Assembly: GCA_016209985.1 (NCBI GenBank)
Contig: JACQVB010000219.1
Coordinates: 1-55,120, forward strand
DNA: 55,120 nucleotides
Reading direction: 5' to 3'
Source of the DNA: Gemmatimonadota bacterium
GTDB taxonomy: Bacteria > Gemmatimonadota > Gemmatimonadetes > Gemmatimonadales > GWC2-71-9
The translations under genes and the position numbers were made by a program. Positions 21,769 to 29,605 of the stretch are shown piece by piece (positions within the stretch are counted from its first letter, which is position 1; each line of letters begins with the position of its first letter). The notes below the pieces were generated by a model that saw only the letters and a list, made by a program, of their open reading frames with translations, was not told the DNA's origin and made no database searches.

Positions 21769-21857
21769 GGGAGCACGCCCGGTGGCACGACGCCAGCCAA
21801 AATGCGTGCTCCCGCGCGAAAAGTCAATCAGGACAGGAGCTTGCGGGCCGTGCTCCC
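21769..21857 (-). promoter_or_regulatory. microcompartment operon promoter with repeated GGGAGCACG sites
   Basis: On the minus strand TTGACT (21822-21827), a 17-bp spacer and CATTTT (21799-21804) form a moderate promoter. GGGAGCACG(C) occurs three times: at 21849-21857 (upstream), 21804-21813 (inside the spacer) and, inverted, at 21769-21778 (near the start of transcription). The last two form a perfect 10-bp inverted repeat. A regulator binding here could repress or activate the microcompartment run; no regulator gene lies next to it. Confidence 0.45.
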
Positions 21858-21875
21858 GAGCCCATATGTTGGTCT

Positions 21876-22607
21876 GTGCTCGTCGAATCTGTCCTCGTTG
21901 TCGCCGACGCCCACTTGGGACACGCTCCCCCGAGTGTGGCAGACGCCTTCCACCGGTTCTTGGCCAAGGTCCCCGAACTCGGGCAACACCTCATCATCAA
22001 TGGCGATCTGTTCGACTTTTGGTTCGAGTACAAGCGGGTGGTGTCGCGTGACGCCTTCCCGACTCTGTCTGCGCTACTGCAACTGCGAAAAGCCGGGGTG
22101 AAACTGACTGTGACGGGTGGCAATCACGACCGCTGGGGGGGCGACTTCTGGATCCGCGAGCTGGGCGCCCAGTTCTACGCCGAGCCGGTCGAGCTCAACC
22201 TCGCGGGATTTCGGGTTCTGGTGGCGCATGGTGATGGCCTGAGCGAGGCCCGGACCGCCAGTCGCATCATGCATCACATTACGCGACTTCCACTTACGGC
22301 TCGCCTGTTCGGCTGGATCCATCCCGATCTTGGGTTCTGGCTGGCCGACCGTATGTCCGGCTCTCTGGCGGAACAGACCCGCGACGCCGCGTCGTTGGGC
22401 CGTGCCGCGGCCGCCCAGGCGACCTTCGCGCGGAATCTGCTGGTCAAACGGCCCGATCTCGACATTGTGGTCCTGAGCCATACGCATCGGGCCGCGCTCT
22501 TGGCCGTGGGGCCCCGCCGCTGGTTTCTCAATCCTGGCGCGTGGATGGACGGTGGGTCTTACGCGGCACTGACGTCTGCGGGTCCGGAGCTCCGGAAGTT
22601 CGGGTAA
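21876..22607 (+). CDS. lpxH: UDP-2,3-diacylglucosamine hydrolase-like metallophosphoesterase
   Basis: 243 residues from GTG 21876. Calcineurin-type metal motifs appear in order: VADAHLGH (residues about 9-16), NGDLFDFWFEY (about 46), GGNHDRWGG (about 84), VAHGDG and LSHTHRA (about 200). The GDLFDFWFE motif is typical of LpxH/LpxH2. It converts UDP-diacylglucosamine to lipid X in lipid A synthesis. It is divergent from the microcompartment operon and shares the 123-bp intergenic region. It may act on a related substrate. Confidence 0.8.
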   Translation: MLVESVLVVADAHLGHAPPSVADAFHRFLAKVPELGQHLIINGDLFDFWFEYKRVVSRDAFPTLSALLQLRKAGVKLTVTGGNHDRWGGDFWIRELGAQFYAEPVELNLAGFRVLVAHGDGLSEARTASRIMHHITRLPLTARLFGWIHPDLGFWLADRMSGSLAEQTRDAASLGRAAAAQATFARNLLVKRPDLDIVVLSHTHRAALLAVGPRRWFLNPGAWMDGGSYAALTSAGPELRKFG

Positions 22608-22613
22608 GGGACA

Positions 22614-23186
22614 CTAGCTTCGACGCAGTCGCACTCCCGCTGCCACCCCTCCCGGCCGGGCCCGCATTTCCACCTCAACCGGGAAATCCCAGAGCTGGGC
22701 AGCGACGAAGGCTTCCGCGCCGGCGAAGAGGTGGTTGAATACCAGGAGAACGAGCCAATCCTGCACTTCCTGTTTCTTGGCCGTCACTTTGGTTGAGTTG
22801 ATTTCACGATCGTAGCGAAGCTGGTGGGACGCTTTCAGGGTCATGGTCAGGGTGATCCCTTCCCAGAAAACGAACGCGGCCCCCGTGACCCTCCTCCCCA
22901 GCACCGCCTGACCCCAGCCCGGCAGTAGCAGCGAACGCGCCATCGCGGCTAGCGGAGGCGTCGGCGGCTCGAATCGAAACGCTGGCACCTTCACCGTGTC
23001 GGCACCGGAGGTGTCCTGGCGGGCGGGAGGGGTCGGAAAAGGAATTTGCGCCTCCGCCGGCTCCGCAGGTTGCAGGAGTAACAGAGCGCCGGCGAGCGAA
23101 ACAGCGTGAAGCGTGAAGAGTGAAGAGGGAAGAGTAAAGCAGCATCGGAGCAGACTCTTCCCTCTTCCCTCGCTGTCACTCTTCAC
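22614..23186 (-). CDS. DUF5683-like membrane protein
   Basis: About 190 residues if started at GTG 23186; the N-terminus is uncertain because upstream codons come from a simple GAAGAGTGA repeat. A signal-like segment (AVSLAGALLLLQPAEPAEA) and a Pro-rich stretch precede the conserved part: MARSLLLPGWGQAVLGRRVTGAAFVFWEGITLTMT, then DREINSTKVTAKKQEVQDWLVLLVFNHLFAGAEAFVAA. The LPGWGQ motif and two membrane segments match small DUF5683 membrane proteins. It lies just downstream of tRNA-Sec on the same strand. Function unknown. Confidence 0.6.
   Translation of the reverse strand: MKSDSEGRGKSLLRCCFTLPSSLFTLHAVSLAGALLLLQPAEPAEAQIPFPTPPARQDTSGADTVKVPAFRFEPPTPPLAAMARSLLLPGWGQAVLGRRVTGAAFVFWEGITLTMTLKASHQLRYDREINSTKVTAKKQEVQDWLVLLVFNHLFAGAEAFVAAQLWDFPVEVEMRARPGGVAAGVRLRRS
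23123..23166. repeat. 13-bp inverted repeat of GAAGAG-type sequence
   Basis: AAGAGGGAAGAGT (23123-23135) and its exact complement (23154-23166) around an 18-base loop, within a longer stretch of GTGAAGAG-like words (23104-23136 and 23154-23189). It lies between tRNA-Sec and the DUF5683-like gene. It could end the tRNA transcript or be a dispersed intergenic repeat. Confidence 0.5.
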
Positions 23187-23191
23187 TGTCT

Positions 23192-23288
23192 TGGCGGGAG
23201 CGTGTGGGAATCGAACCCACCGGAGCCACCACTGGCGTCTCCCAGCAGTTTTGAAGACTGTGCAGACCACCAGGCCCGATCCGCCCCC
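23192..23288 (-). tRNA. selC: tRNA-Sec(TCA), selenocysteine
   Basis: 97 nt including an encoded CCA. Anticodon TCA sits in loop CTTCAAA (23252-23254 on the plus strand). The long variable arm, GTGGG-TTCGATT-CCCAC T-arm and G73 are typical of selC. The acceptor pairs GGGGGCG with CGCTCCC (one G-U), and the eighth position is a G-A mismatch. Its presence implies that the host inserts selenocysteine at UGA; no selA, selB or selD lies in the window. Confidence 0.93.
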
Positions 23289-23299
23289 GCGACGATCGA

Positions 23300-23677
23300 T
23301 CACCGCTTCAACGCCACCGCTTCGATTTCTACTCGCGCGCTTTTGGGAAGTTGCGCCACGGCTACGGTGGACCGCGCCGGCTTGTGGGACCCGAAATGCC
23401 GCTGGTAGACCTCGTTCATAGCGGCAAAGTCCGCCATGTCGGCGAGAAACACGGTGGTCTTCACGACCTTTTGAAGGCTGGAGCCCGCGCTGTCGAGAAT
23501 GGCGGCGAGGTTCTTCAGGACCCGCTCCGTCTGCTCGACGATGCCACCCGGGACGAGCTCGGTCGTGGCGGGGTCGAACCCCACCTGGCCGGCCGTGAAG
23601 ATCAGGGTCTCCGTGATGATCGCCTGGCTGTAGGGTCCGATCGCGCGGGGTGCCCGCTCGGTTGAAACGATTTCCAT
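23300..23677 (-). CDS. ridA: RidA family enamine/imine deaminase
   Basis: 125 residues, the exact family length. Signature motifs are RAPRAIGPYSQAII near the N-terminus, FTAGQVGFDP, VVKTTVFLADMADFAAMNEVY and the C-terminal ARVEIEAVALKR with its substrate-binding Arg and Glu. It hydrolyses reactive enamine intermediates from amino-acid catabolism, protecting PLP enzymes. It lies 11 bp upstream of tRNA-Sec on the same strand and follows tatD. Confidence 0.93.
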   Translation of the reverse strand: MEIVSTERAPRAIGPYSQAIITETLIFTAGQVGFDPATTELVPGGIVEQTERVLKNLAAILDSAGSSLQKVVKTTVFLADMADFAAMNEVYQRHFGSHKPARSTVAVAQLPKSARVEIEAVALKR

Positions 23678-23707
23678 GGTTTTCCCTCGCAGTGCCGAGT
23701 TTCGAAT

Positions 23708-24487
23708 TCAAGCCAGCGGTACGGTTTGGCGCAAAAGGCGTTCACCAAAACACCGGGCGGCATTGGCGGTGGTCTGGCGAGCAATGGTCTCGATGGTCTC
23801 GCCGCGCAACTCCGCCACCCGCGTGGCGACCTCGCGGACGAACGCGGGCTCATTACGGCGGCCGCGATGGGGGACCGGAGCCAGATAAGGCGCGTCGGTC
23901 TCGACCAGCAGACGATCGGCCGGGCATGCCCGGACACAATCCACCAAGGCCCAGTTCCGGAATGTCACCATGCCGCTGAATGAGAAATAGGCGCCGACGT
24001 CCAGGCCCGCCTGAAAAACGGCGACCCCTGAGCTGTAGGAATGCAGGACCACCGGGCCGCCCGCGTCACGCAGCATCGCCGCGACCTCATCGTCGGCCTC
24101 GCGGGCATGAACGACGACCGGGCGCCTGGCCCGGGCGGCAATCTCGAGGTGGGCCGCGAAGACACGGCGTTGAACATCGCGGGGCGAGTGGTCGTAGTGG
24201 TAGTCCAGGCCCGTCTCGCCGACGGCTACGACCACCGGGTCGGTCAGGGCCGCTTCGATCGAAGATGCGACATCCGCGGTCCAGGACGACGCTTCGTGGG
24301 GGTGGACCCCGGCCGTTGCCGAGAATCCGAAGTCGCGGGCCAGCTCGAGCGCACGAGCACTGGCCGCCAGCGACTCGGCCACGATGATGATCTGGGTGAT
24401 CCCGCCCTCGCGTGCCCGTCTGACGACTTCCTGCCGATCCGGGTCGAACTGCGGGTCCCCGAGATGGCAATGGGTATCGACGAGCAA
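23708..24487 (-). CDS. tatD: TatD family metal-dependent hydrolase
   Basis: 259 residues. TIM-barrel metal ligands in order: DTHCHLGD (HxH), AVGETGLDYHY (Glu), VVHAREADDEV (His), VVLHSYSSG (His) and LVETDAPYLAPVPHRG (Asp). These match TatD/YcfH-type 3'-5' exonuclease or deoxyribonuclease enzymes. It lies four bases after secF; secDF-tatD neighbours are common in this type of genome. The cellular substrate is uncertain. Confidence 0.9.
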   Translation of the reverse strand: MLVDTHCHLGDPQFDPDRQEVVRRAREGGITQIIIVAESLAASARALELARDFGFSATAGVHPHEASSWTADVASSIEAALTDPVVVAVGETGLDYHYDHSPRDVQRRVFAAHLEIAARARRPVVVHAREADDEVAAMLRDAGGPVVLHSYSSGVAVFQAGLDVGAYFSFSGMVTFRNWALVDCVRACPADRLLVETDAPYLAPVPHRGRRNEPAFVREVATRVAELRGETIETIARQTTANAARCFGERLLRQTVPLA

Positions 24488-24491
24488 CGCC

Positions 24492-25508
24492 TCAGTCGGC
24501 GTCGGCTATGCCTCGCCGGGTGCGGGGGGCGGGCCCGGGGGTGGGCTTGGTAGGCGGGGCCGCGGCGCCGTAGGTTTTGACGCCGGCGACGTCCTCTCCC
24601 GGCCATTTCTGCTCGATCGCCAGCAGCACCGGCGACGCGATGAAAATCGAAGAGAAGGTGCCGGTCACGATGCCCCAGGCCATCACCCACGCGAACGGGC
24701 GGATCACCTCACCACCGAAGATCAGCAACGCGAGGGTGGCCACCAGCGTGGTACCCGAGCTCAGGATCGTCCGGGGCAGCGTTTCATTTACGCTCAGGTT
24801 GATGATCTCGTAAAGATTGGCGCGCTTGAACTTTCGCAGGTTTTCCCGCATCCGGTCCATCGTGATGATGGTGTCGTTGAGGGAATAGCCCACGATGGTG
24901 AGCAGGGCGGCCACGACCACCAGGGATATTTCCAGGTGCAACAACGAAATGAACGCGACCGTGGTGATGATATCGTGGCCGGTTGCCAGGATGGCCGCGA
25001 CGCTGAAGCGCCACTCGAACCGGAACCAGAGGTAGAGGAGTGTGGCGCCGAAAGAGAGCAGTACCGCGAGAATCGCCCGCGACCGCAGTTCACCGCCCAC
25101 CTTGGGACCCACGGCCTCGGTGCGCACGATCTGGAAGGACTCGGCGCCGAAGGTATGGGTGAGGACCGAATCGACGGCAGCGGCGGTCTGCTGTGTCGAC
25201 TGCTCGCTCACCTGAGCCCGTGGGTCGAGACGGGCGCGTATGACGAATTCATCAGGAGCGCCGAAGGTCTGGATTTCGGCGCCGGTGATGCCACCGGCGT
25301 CCAGAGCCGAACGCAGCGACCCCGAGCTGATGTCGGGGTTGCCGGCATGGATCTGCATCAGCGTTCCACCCGTGAATTCGATGCTTTCGTTCAGTCCGCG
25401 GACGAAGAGCGGGATAAGACCGGCGATCACGAACGCGATCGTCAGCCCGTACGCCAGGTTGCGATAGTGGAGGAAATCGTAGTGGGCGTGGGCAAAGAGG
25501 CGAAACAT
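24492..25508 (-). CDS. secF: protein-export membrane protein SecF
   Basis: 338 residues. An N-terminal membrane helix (LAYGLTIAFVIAGLIPLFV) is followed by the SecF motif ESIEFTGGTLMQI and a periplasmic P1 region. Five C-terminal membrane helices carry LEISLVVVAALLTIVGYSLNDTIITMDRMREN and LPRTILSSGTTLVATLALLIFGG. With SecD it uses the proton gradient to pull translocating proteins across the inner membrane. Its start immediately follows the secD stop. The C-terminal ~40 residues are Pro-rich and probably disordered. Confidence 0.95.
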   Translation of the reverse strand: MFRLFAHAHYDFLHYRNLAYGLTIAFVIAGLIPLFVRGLNESIEFTGGTLMQIHAGNPDISSGSLRSALDAGGITGAEIQTFGAPDEFVIRARLDPRAQVSEQSTQQTAAAVDSVLTHTFGAESFQIVRTEAVGPKVGGELRSRAILAVLLSFGATLLYLWFRFEWRFSVAAILATGHDIITTVAFISLLHLEISLVVVAALLTIVGYSLNDTIITMDRMRENLRKFKRANLYEIINLSVNETLPRTILSSGTTLVATLALLIFGGEVIRPFAWVMAWGIVTGTFSSIFIASPVLLAIEQKWPGEDVAGVKTYGAAAPPTKPTPGPAPRTRRGIADAD

Positions 25509-27152
25509 CTAGATCGAGATCTCCTGCATGTCAGGACGCCGTTTGAACCAGATGAGGAACAAGGTGCGGGTGACGAACACGGCGGTCAGCAGTGAAGCCG
25601 CAATGCCGATCGTGAGGGTGACGGCAAACCCTTTCACCGGTCCGGTGCCGAACTGGAAAAGGAACAGGGCCGCGATCATGGTGGTCGCGTGGGTGTCGAT
25701 GATCGCGCGAAGCGCCTCTTTGAACCCGAGGTCGATCGCCGCTCGGAGCGTTTTCCCGAGCTGGATTTCCTCGCGAATCCGCTCGAAGATCAGCACGTTG
25801 GCATCGACCGCCATTCCGATCGAGAGAACGAACCCGGCGAGACCCGGCAGGGTCAGGGTCGCGCCGAAGGCGCCCAGGCCCCCCAGCGTGAAGACCACAT
25901 AGAACGCCAGGGCGCAGATCGCCAATAGGCCGGAGACGCGATAGTAAAGCGCCATGATCAGAATGACGGCCACCGTGCCCACCAGTCCGGCGCGAATGCC
26001 GTCCTTGATGGAGTCCTGCCCCAGGCTGGGGCCCACCGTCCGCTCCTCCACGATCACCAGGGGGGCCGGCAGCGCGCCGGCGCGGAGCACCAGGGCCAGG
26101 TCCTGGGCCTGCTGCAGGCTGGCATTGCCGAGCTCGATCTGCCCCCGCTGGTTGATCTGACTGCGAATGACCGGGGGCGCTCCCTGTACCCGCCCGTCCA
26201 GAACGATCGCCATGAAATCACCGATATGCCGACCGGTTTCCCGGCCGAAAATGCGGCCACCGGAGCGCGTGAGCTGAAAGGTCACGATCGCCTGGTTGTA
26301 GACCGGATCGAGCTGGGCCCGGGCGTCCGACAAGTATTCACCGGTGATGATCGGGCGGGACTCGACGACGTATACCGCGCGGTAGGACCGGGCGCCCTGA
26401 GAGACGGGCGCCTGGGCCCACAGCAGCTCGAGCCCCCGAGGAATCAATCGCTGAACCAGCGGCAAATGGATCAAACTGTCAACGCGGGGGAAATCTTCCT
26501 CGGGAACGAGGTATTCCCACTGTTGGCTTCCATTGAACAGCAGTGAGGAGAATGGTCCGGCCGCGTTCGCATCTGCGGTGTCGGCCTGGGACTGGTCCTT
26601 GGCAGAGGTGGTGTCCCCTCCCAGCAGGCGTTCCACCGCGCCGGTCGCGGGTTTGCCGCCGCTCGGGGCGCGCACGCCGGCCTTGCGTAATTCCGCATCG
26701 ATCGCCGGGAGAGCCGCCCGGAACTGATTCTGCATGTCGGTGATGCGAAACTCGAGGAAAGCCGACCGCTGAACGATGTCCTTGGCGCGCTCAGGATCTT
26801 TCAGGCCGGCCAACTCCACGACGATGCGATTGTCTCCCACCTTCTGGATCAGGGGCTCCGCCACGCCGAATTCGTCGATCCGGGTGCGGATTACCGTCAG
26901 CGCCCGCTCGAGAGCCCCTTTCGGGTCCGCGACCGTGCCTTTGCTCTGGTCGACTTCGAGTGCAAGGTGGATACCCCCCTGGAGATCGAGACCTTGCTTG
27001 AGGGGCACGCGCTTTTCAACGGTGTCACGCATGCGCCCATCGGGACCCCGGGCGCGACGGGTGATCTCGCGGGGCCACAACGAATAGATCGCGACCGCCA
27101 CGAGCAGTGCGGTAGTGATAATACGGCTTCTTATGGTCGAGAACATTGGCAA
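25509..27152 (-). CDS. secD: protein translocase subunit SecD
   Basis: 547 residues. A first membrane helix (IITTALLVAVAIYSLWP) leads into KQGLDLQGGIHLALEVD, the SecD signature, a large periplasmic region, and five C-terminal membrane helices with SIKDGIRAGLVGTVAVILIMALYY, GMAVDANVLIFERIREE and GFKEALRAIIDTHATTMIAALFLF. The periplasmic region has a Pro/Ser-rich insert around residues 165-205. It works with SecF, encoded immediately downstream. Confidence 0.95.
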   Translation of the reverse strand: MPMFSTIRSRIITTALLVAVAIYSLWPREITRRARGPDGRMRDTVEKRVPLKQGLDLQGGIHLALEVDQSKGTVADPKGALERALTVIRTRIDEFGVAEPLIQKVGDNRIVVELAGLKDPERAKDIVQRSAFLEFRITDMQNQFRAALPAIDAELRKAGVRAPSGGKPATGAVERLLGGDTTSAKDQSQADTADANAAGPFSSLLFNGSQQWEYLVPEEDFPRVDSLIHLPLVQRLIPRGLELLWAQAPVSQGARSYRAVYVVESRPIITGEYLSDARAQLDPVYNQAIVTFQLTRSGGRIFGRETGRHIGDFMAIVLDGRVQGAPPVIRSQINQRGQIELGNASLQQAQDLALVLRAGALPAPLVIVEERTVGPSLGQDSIKDGIRAGLVGTVAVILIMALYYRVSGLLAICALAFYVVFTLGGLGAFGATLTLPGLAGFVLSIGMAVDANVLIFERIREEIQLGKTLRAAIDLGFKEALRAIIDTHATTMIAALFLFQFGTGPVKGFAVTLTIGIAASLLTAVFVTRTLFLIWFKRRPDMQEISI

Positions 27153-27190
27153 TGTCGGATTGGCAAACGGTAATGACTAGTGGCGAAGGT

Positions 27191-28102
27191 TCATTGTGTC
27201 AACGCGGCCCGAGCGGCCCGAAAGTCCTTGTCCAGCTGGGCCTTGAGCGCTTCCGCCGAGTCGAATCGCCTGACATCCCGCAGCCTGCTCACCCACGACA
27301 CTTTGACTTGCGCGCCGTAAAGGTCGACCTCGGTGTCGAGCAGATGGATTTCCAGGGATCGCTGGGTATCTCCAAACGTGGGCCGGGGCCCCTGGTGCAT
27401 CATTCCACCTGAGGAGCCGGTAGCCCATTCCACCCATACGGCATAGACGCCCTGCGGTGGGATCAACTTCCTGGCATCGGGAACCACGAGGTTGATGGTC
27501 CGGTACCCGATGGCGTGCCCCCGCCCCGCTCCACGAACGACCTCCGAACTGAGCGAATAACGCCGTCCGAGCAACCGGCCCGCCAGTCTCAGGTCGCCTC
27601 CGGCCACGGCCCGGCGGACCGCGGTGGACGATACGGCGCGGCCGTCGACTTTCACCGCGCTTACCACGTCCACTGCAAAATCCAGCTGCTTACCCAGACG
27701 GCGAAGCAGCTCGACGTCGCCGGCACGGCCGCGCCCGAAGCCATGGTCGTATCCGATCACCAGCTGGCGCATCCGGAAGCGCTGGAGGAGGAGCTGAACG
27801 AATTGCTCGGGACTGTACTGGGACAGCGCCGGAGTGAATGCCAGTACTGCCAGGATATCGAGCTCACTTTGAGCGAGGATCTCCCGGCGCTCTTCGGGAA
27901 GCGTCAGGAGCGGCGGCGCCGCCTGCGGATTCACGACCGACAATGGATGGGGCTCGAAGGTGACCAGGACGCTTCGCGCGCGCACCTTTCGCGCGCGCCG
28001 CGCGATCTCCTCCAGCACCTTATGGTGCCCGAGGTGGACCCCATCGAAAGTCCCGACGGTGACCACCGTCCCCCCCGGGGCGTCGGGCAGCGGCATGGTC
28101 AT
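27191..28102 (-). CDS. ribF: bifunctional riboflavin kinase / FAD synthetase
   Basis: 303 residues, the family length. The N-terminal FAD synthetase domain has VTVGTFDGVHLGHHKVL (nucleotide-binding GxFDGxHxGH) and a VSSTAVRRAVAGG ISSTxIR-type motif near 175. The C-terminal kinase domain has GRGHAIGYRTINL, where the usual PTAN flavin/ATP motif reads RTIN, and GVYAVWVEW. It makes FMN and FAD from riboflavin. It overlaps truB by ATGA at the end of the rimP-to-ribF cluster. Confidence 0.92.
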   Translation of the reverse strand: MTMPLPDAPGGTVVTVGTFDGVHLGHHKVLEEIARRARKVRARSVLVTFEPHPLSVVNPQAAPPLLTLPEERREILAQSELDILAVLAFTPALSQYSPEQFVQLLLQRFRMRQLVIGYDHGFGRGRAGDVELLRRLGKQLDFAVDVVSAVKVDGRAVSSTAVRRAVAGGDLRLAGRLLGRRYSLSSEVVRGAGRGHAIGYRTINLVVPDARKLIPPQGVYAVWVEWATGSSGGMMHQGPRPTFGDTQRSLEIHLLDTEVDLYGAQVKVSWVSRLRDVRRFDSAEALKAQLDKDFRAARAALTQ

Positions 28103-28947
28103 GAAGCCTCGAACACGACGCTCGGGCGCAGCACCACGCCATCCGACTCGGCGACCGCCACGAGCTCTTCCCCGGCGAACAGTGCCACCGGTCCCGTACC
28201 GGCGCCGGCCGACGGGATGGCACGGCCGTGTCTTACCGCCACGCGGGACTCCTCATCCAGCCGAATCAGCGGCAAATGGGCCACAGCGTCGCGTGCGGGG
28301 CGAAGCGCCACCGGCCCGATGGCCAAATCCCCCAGGGGAATAGCGTCGGCGGCGGCAAATGGCCCGACCGCGACCCGGCGCAGGGCGGCGAGATGTGCTC
28401 CGCATCCCAGCCGGTCCCCCAAGTCGCGGGCCAGCGCGCGAAGGTACACGCCGCTGCCGACCTCGGCGTGGATGACGAGGTCCGGACCGCTCCGGGAAAC
28501 GAGATCGAGCCGGTAGACGTCGATCGGCTCCGGATCGAGCTCGAACTGTTCGCCGCGGCGAGCGCGGCGGTAGGCGCGACGCCCGGCGACGCTTTTGGCG
28601 GAAAACATCGGTGGGCGTTGGTCGGTGCGGCCGATCAGGGATGTGAGAGCACGTTCGACCTCGGAATCGGTCAGCCCCAGCCACGCCTGGGATGCGTGAA
28701 GGAGCTGTCCGGTGAGGTCATCCGTCGTGGTGCTTTGGCCCAGGCGGATGGTTCCCGTGTAGACCTTGGGCAGGCTGAGGAAGAAACGCGCGAGGCGGGT
28801 GGCTTTTCCCACCAGCACCACGAGCAGGCCGGTGGCAAAGGGATCCAGCGTTCCGGCGTGCCCCACTCGCCGCGTGTTCAGGGCGCGGCGGACGGTGGCG
28901 ACCACGTCGTGCGAGGTCGGGCCGGCCGGCTTGTCCACCAGGAGCAT
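28099..28947 (-). CDS. truB: tRNA pseudouridine-55 synthase
   Basis: 282 residues from ATG 28947, just after the rbfA stop; the frame is open further upstream but that part shadows rbfA. Motifs: MLLVDKPAGPTSHDVV, HAGTLDPFATGLLVVLVGKATR with the catalytic Asp in GTLDP, QRPPMFSAKSVAGRRAY, and VYLRALARDLGDRLGCGAHLAALRR. It modifies U55 in the T-loop of tRNAs. Confidence 0.94.
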   Translation of the reverse strand: MLLVDKPAGPTSHDVVATVRRALNTRRVGHAGTLDPFATGLLVVLVGKATRLARFFLSLPKVYTGTIRLGQSTTTDDLTGQLLHASQAWLGLTDSEVERALTSLIGRTDQRPPMFSAKSVAGRRAYRRARRGEQFELDPEPIDVYRLDLVSRSGPDLVIHAEVGSGVYLRALARDLGDRLGCGAHLAALRRVAVGPFAAADAIPLGDLAIGPVALRPARDAVAHLPLIRLDEESRVAVRHGRAIPSAGAGTGPVALFAGEELVAVAESDGVVLRPSVVFEAS

Positions 28948-28960
28948 CCCGTCCGGCAGG

Positions 28961-29326
28961 TTACTCGCTCTCGTCTCGCTTGAGATCGGCGAGGATCTGG
29001 TTGATACGCTGGGCATGCTGGAGCCCGCGGTCCAGCTCGAACCGGAGCTCAGGCACCGTGCGAAGGGCGAGCGTACGGGCCAACTGTCCCCGGAGGTAGC
29101 CACGAGCGCTCTCCAGGCCCTCCAGCGCGCGGGTTTTTTCATCCTCGGTTCCCATCACGCTGACCCGCACCATCGCGTGCGTGCCATCGGGAGACACCGA
29201 CACCCCGGTGACGGTGGCGAATCCCACGCGGGGATCCTTGAGCGACGTCGCCATGGCGCCGGCGACCGATTCCTGAATGAGCGCAGCCAGACGCTCCGGA
29301 CGGCGCTTCCCGCTCTTGGGTCTCAT
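28961..29326 (-). CDS. rbfA: ribosome-binding factor A
   Basis: 121 residues from ATG 29326. A KH-like fold with RRPERLAALIQESVAGAMA, DPRVGFATVTGVSVSPDG, and the end LRTVPELRFELDRGLQHAQRINQIL, which is diagnostic of RbfA. It binds immature 30S subunits and helps 16S 5'-end processing. The start overlaps the ylxP stop by ATGA. Confidence 0.93.
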   Translation of the reverse strand: MRPKSGKRRPERLAALIQESVAGAMATSLKDPRVGFATVTGVSVSPDGTHAMVRVSVMGTEDEKTRALEGLESARGYLRGQLARTLALRTVPELRFELDRGLQHAQRINQILADLKRDESE

Positions 29327-29604
29327 ACGAAGCTCTTGGCCGAATCGATGATCCGGGCCTGGGGGTGGCTGGCGAGCAGGCCATCGGCGGAATTCAACAC
29401 CGCGTCTGCCTGACGCCGGTCGGTCGCAACCACACAGCAGGAGAGTTCGGCGCGCTGCCAGAGGTCTTGATGGTCGGTCTCCGCCACTGACACGTTGAAG
29501 CGGTCGTGCAGCCGATCCTTGAGACTTTTCAGGATCTGGCGTTTGTCCTTCAGGGACCGGCACCCGGCCAGGTGAAGTTCCCAGGTGACGATCCCGACGA
29601 CCAC
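29323..29604 (-). CDS. YlxP/DUF503 family protein
   Basis: 93 residues. It matches the small DUF503 family: VVGIVTWELHLAGCRSLKDKRQILKSLKDRLHDRFNVSVAETDHQD, then WQRAELSCCVVATDRRQADAVLN. It always sits between infB and rbfA in many bacteria and is thought to be linked to ribosome maturation. It begins one base after the infB stop. Confidence 0.88.
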   Translation of the reverse strand: MVVGIVTWELHLAGCRSLKDKRQILKSLKDRLHDRFNVSVAETDHQDLWQRAELSCCVVATDRRQADAVLNSADGLLASHPQARIIDSAKSFV

Positions 29605-29605
29605 G

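Noticed and set aside
22614-23711. A single 365-residue protein spanning the DUF5683-like gene, tRNA-Sec and ridA
   Set aside because: The upstream two thirds run through tRNA-Sec and the ridA gene in another frame; only the C-terminal part resembles a real protein.
23714-25595. Plus-strand frames opposite tatD and secF
   Set aside because: No domain or signal; typical antisense shadows of high-GC genes.
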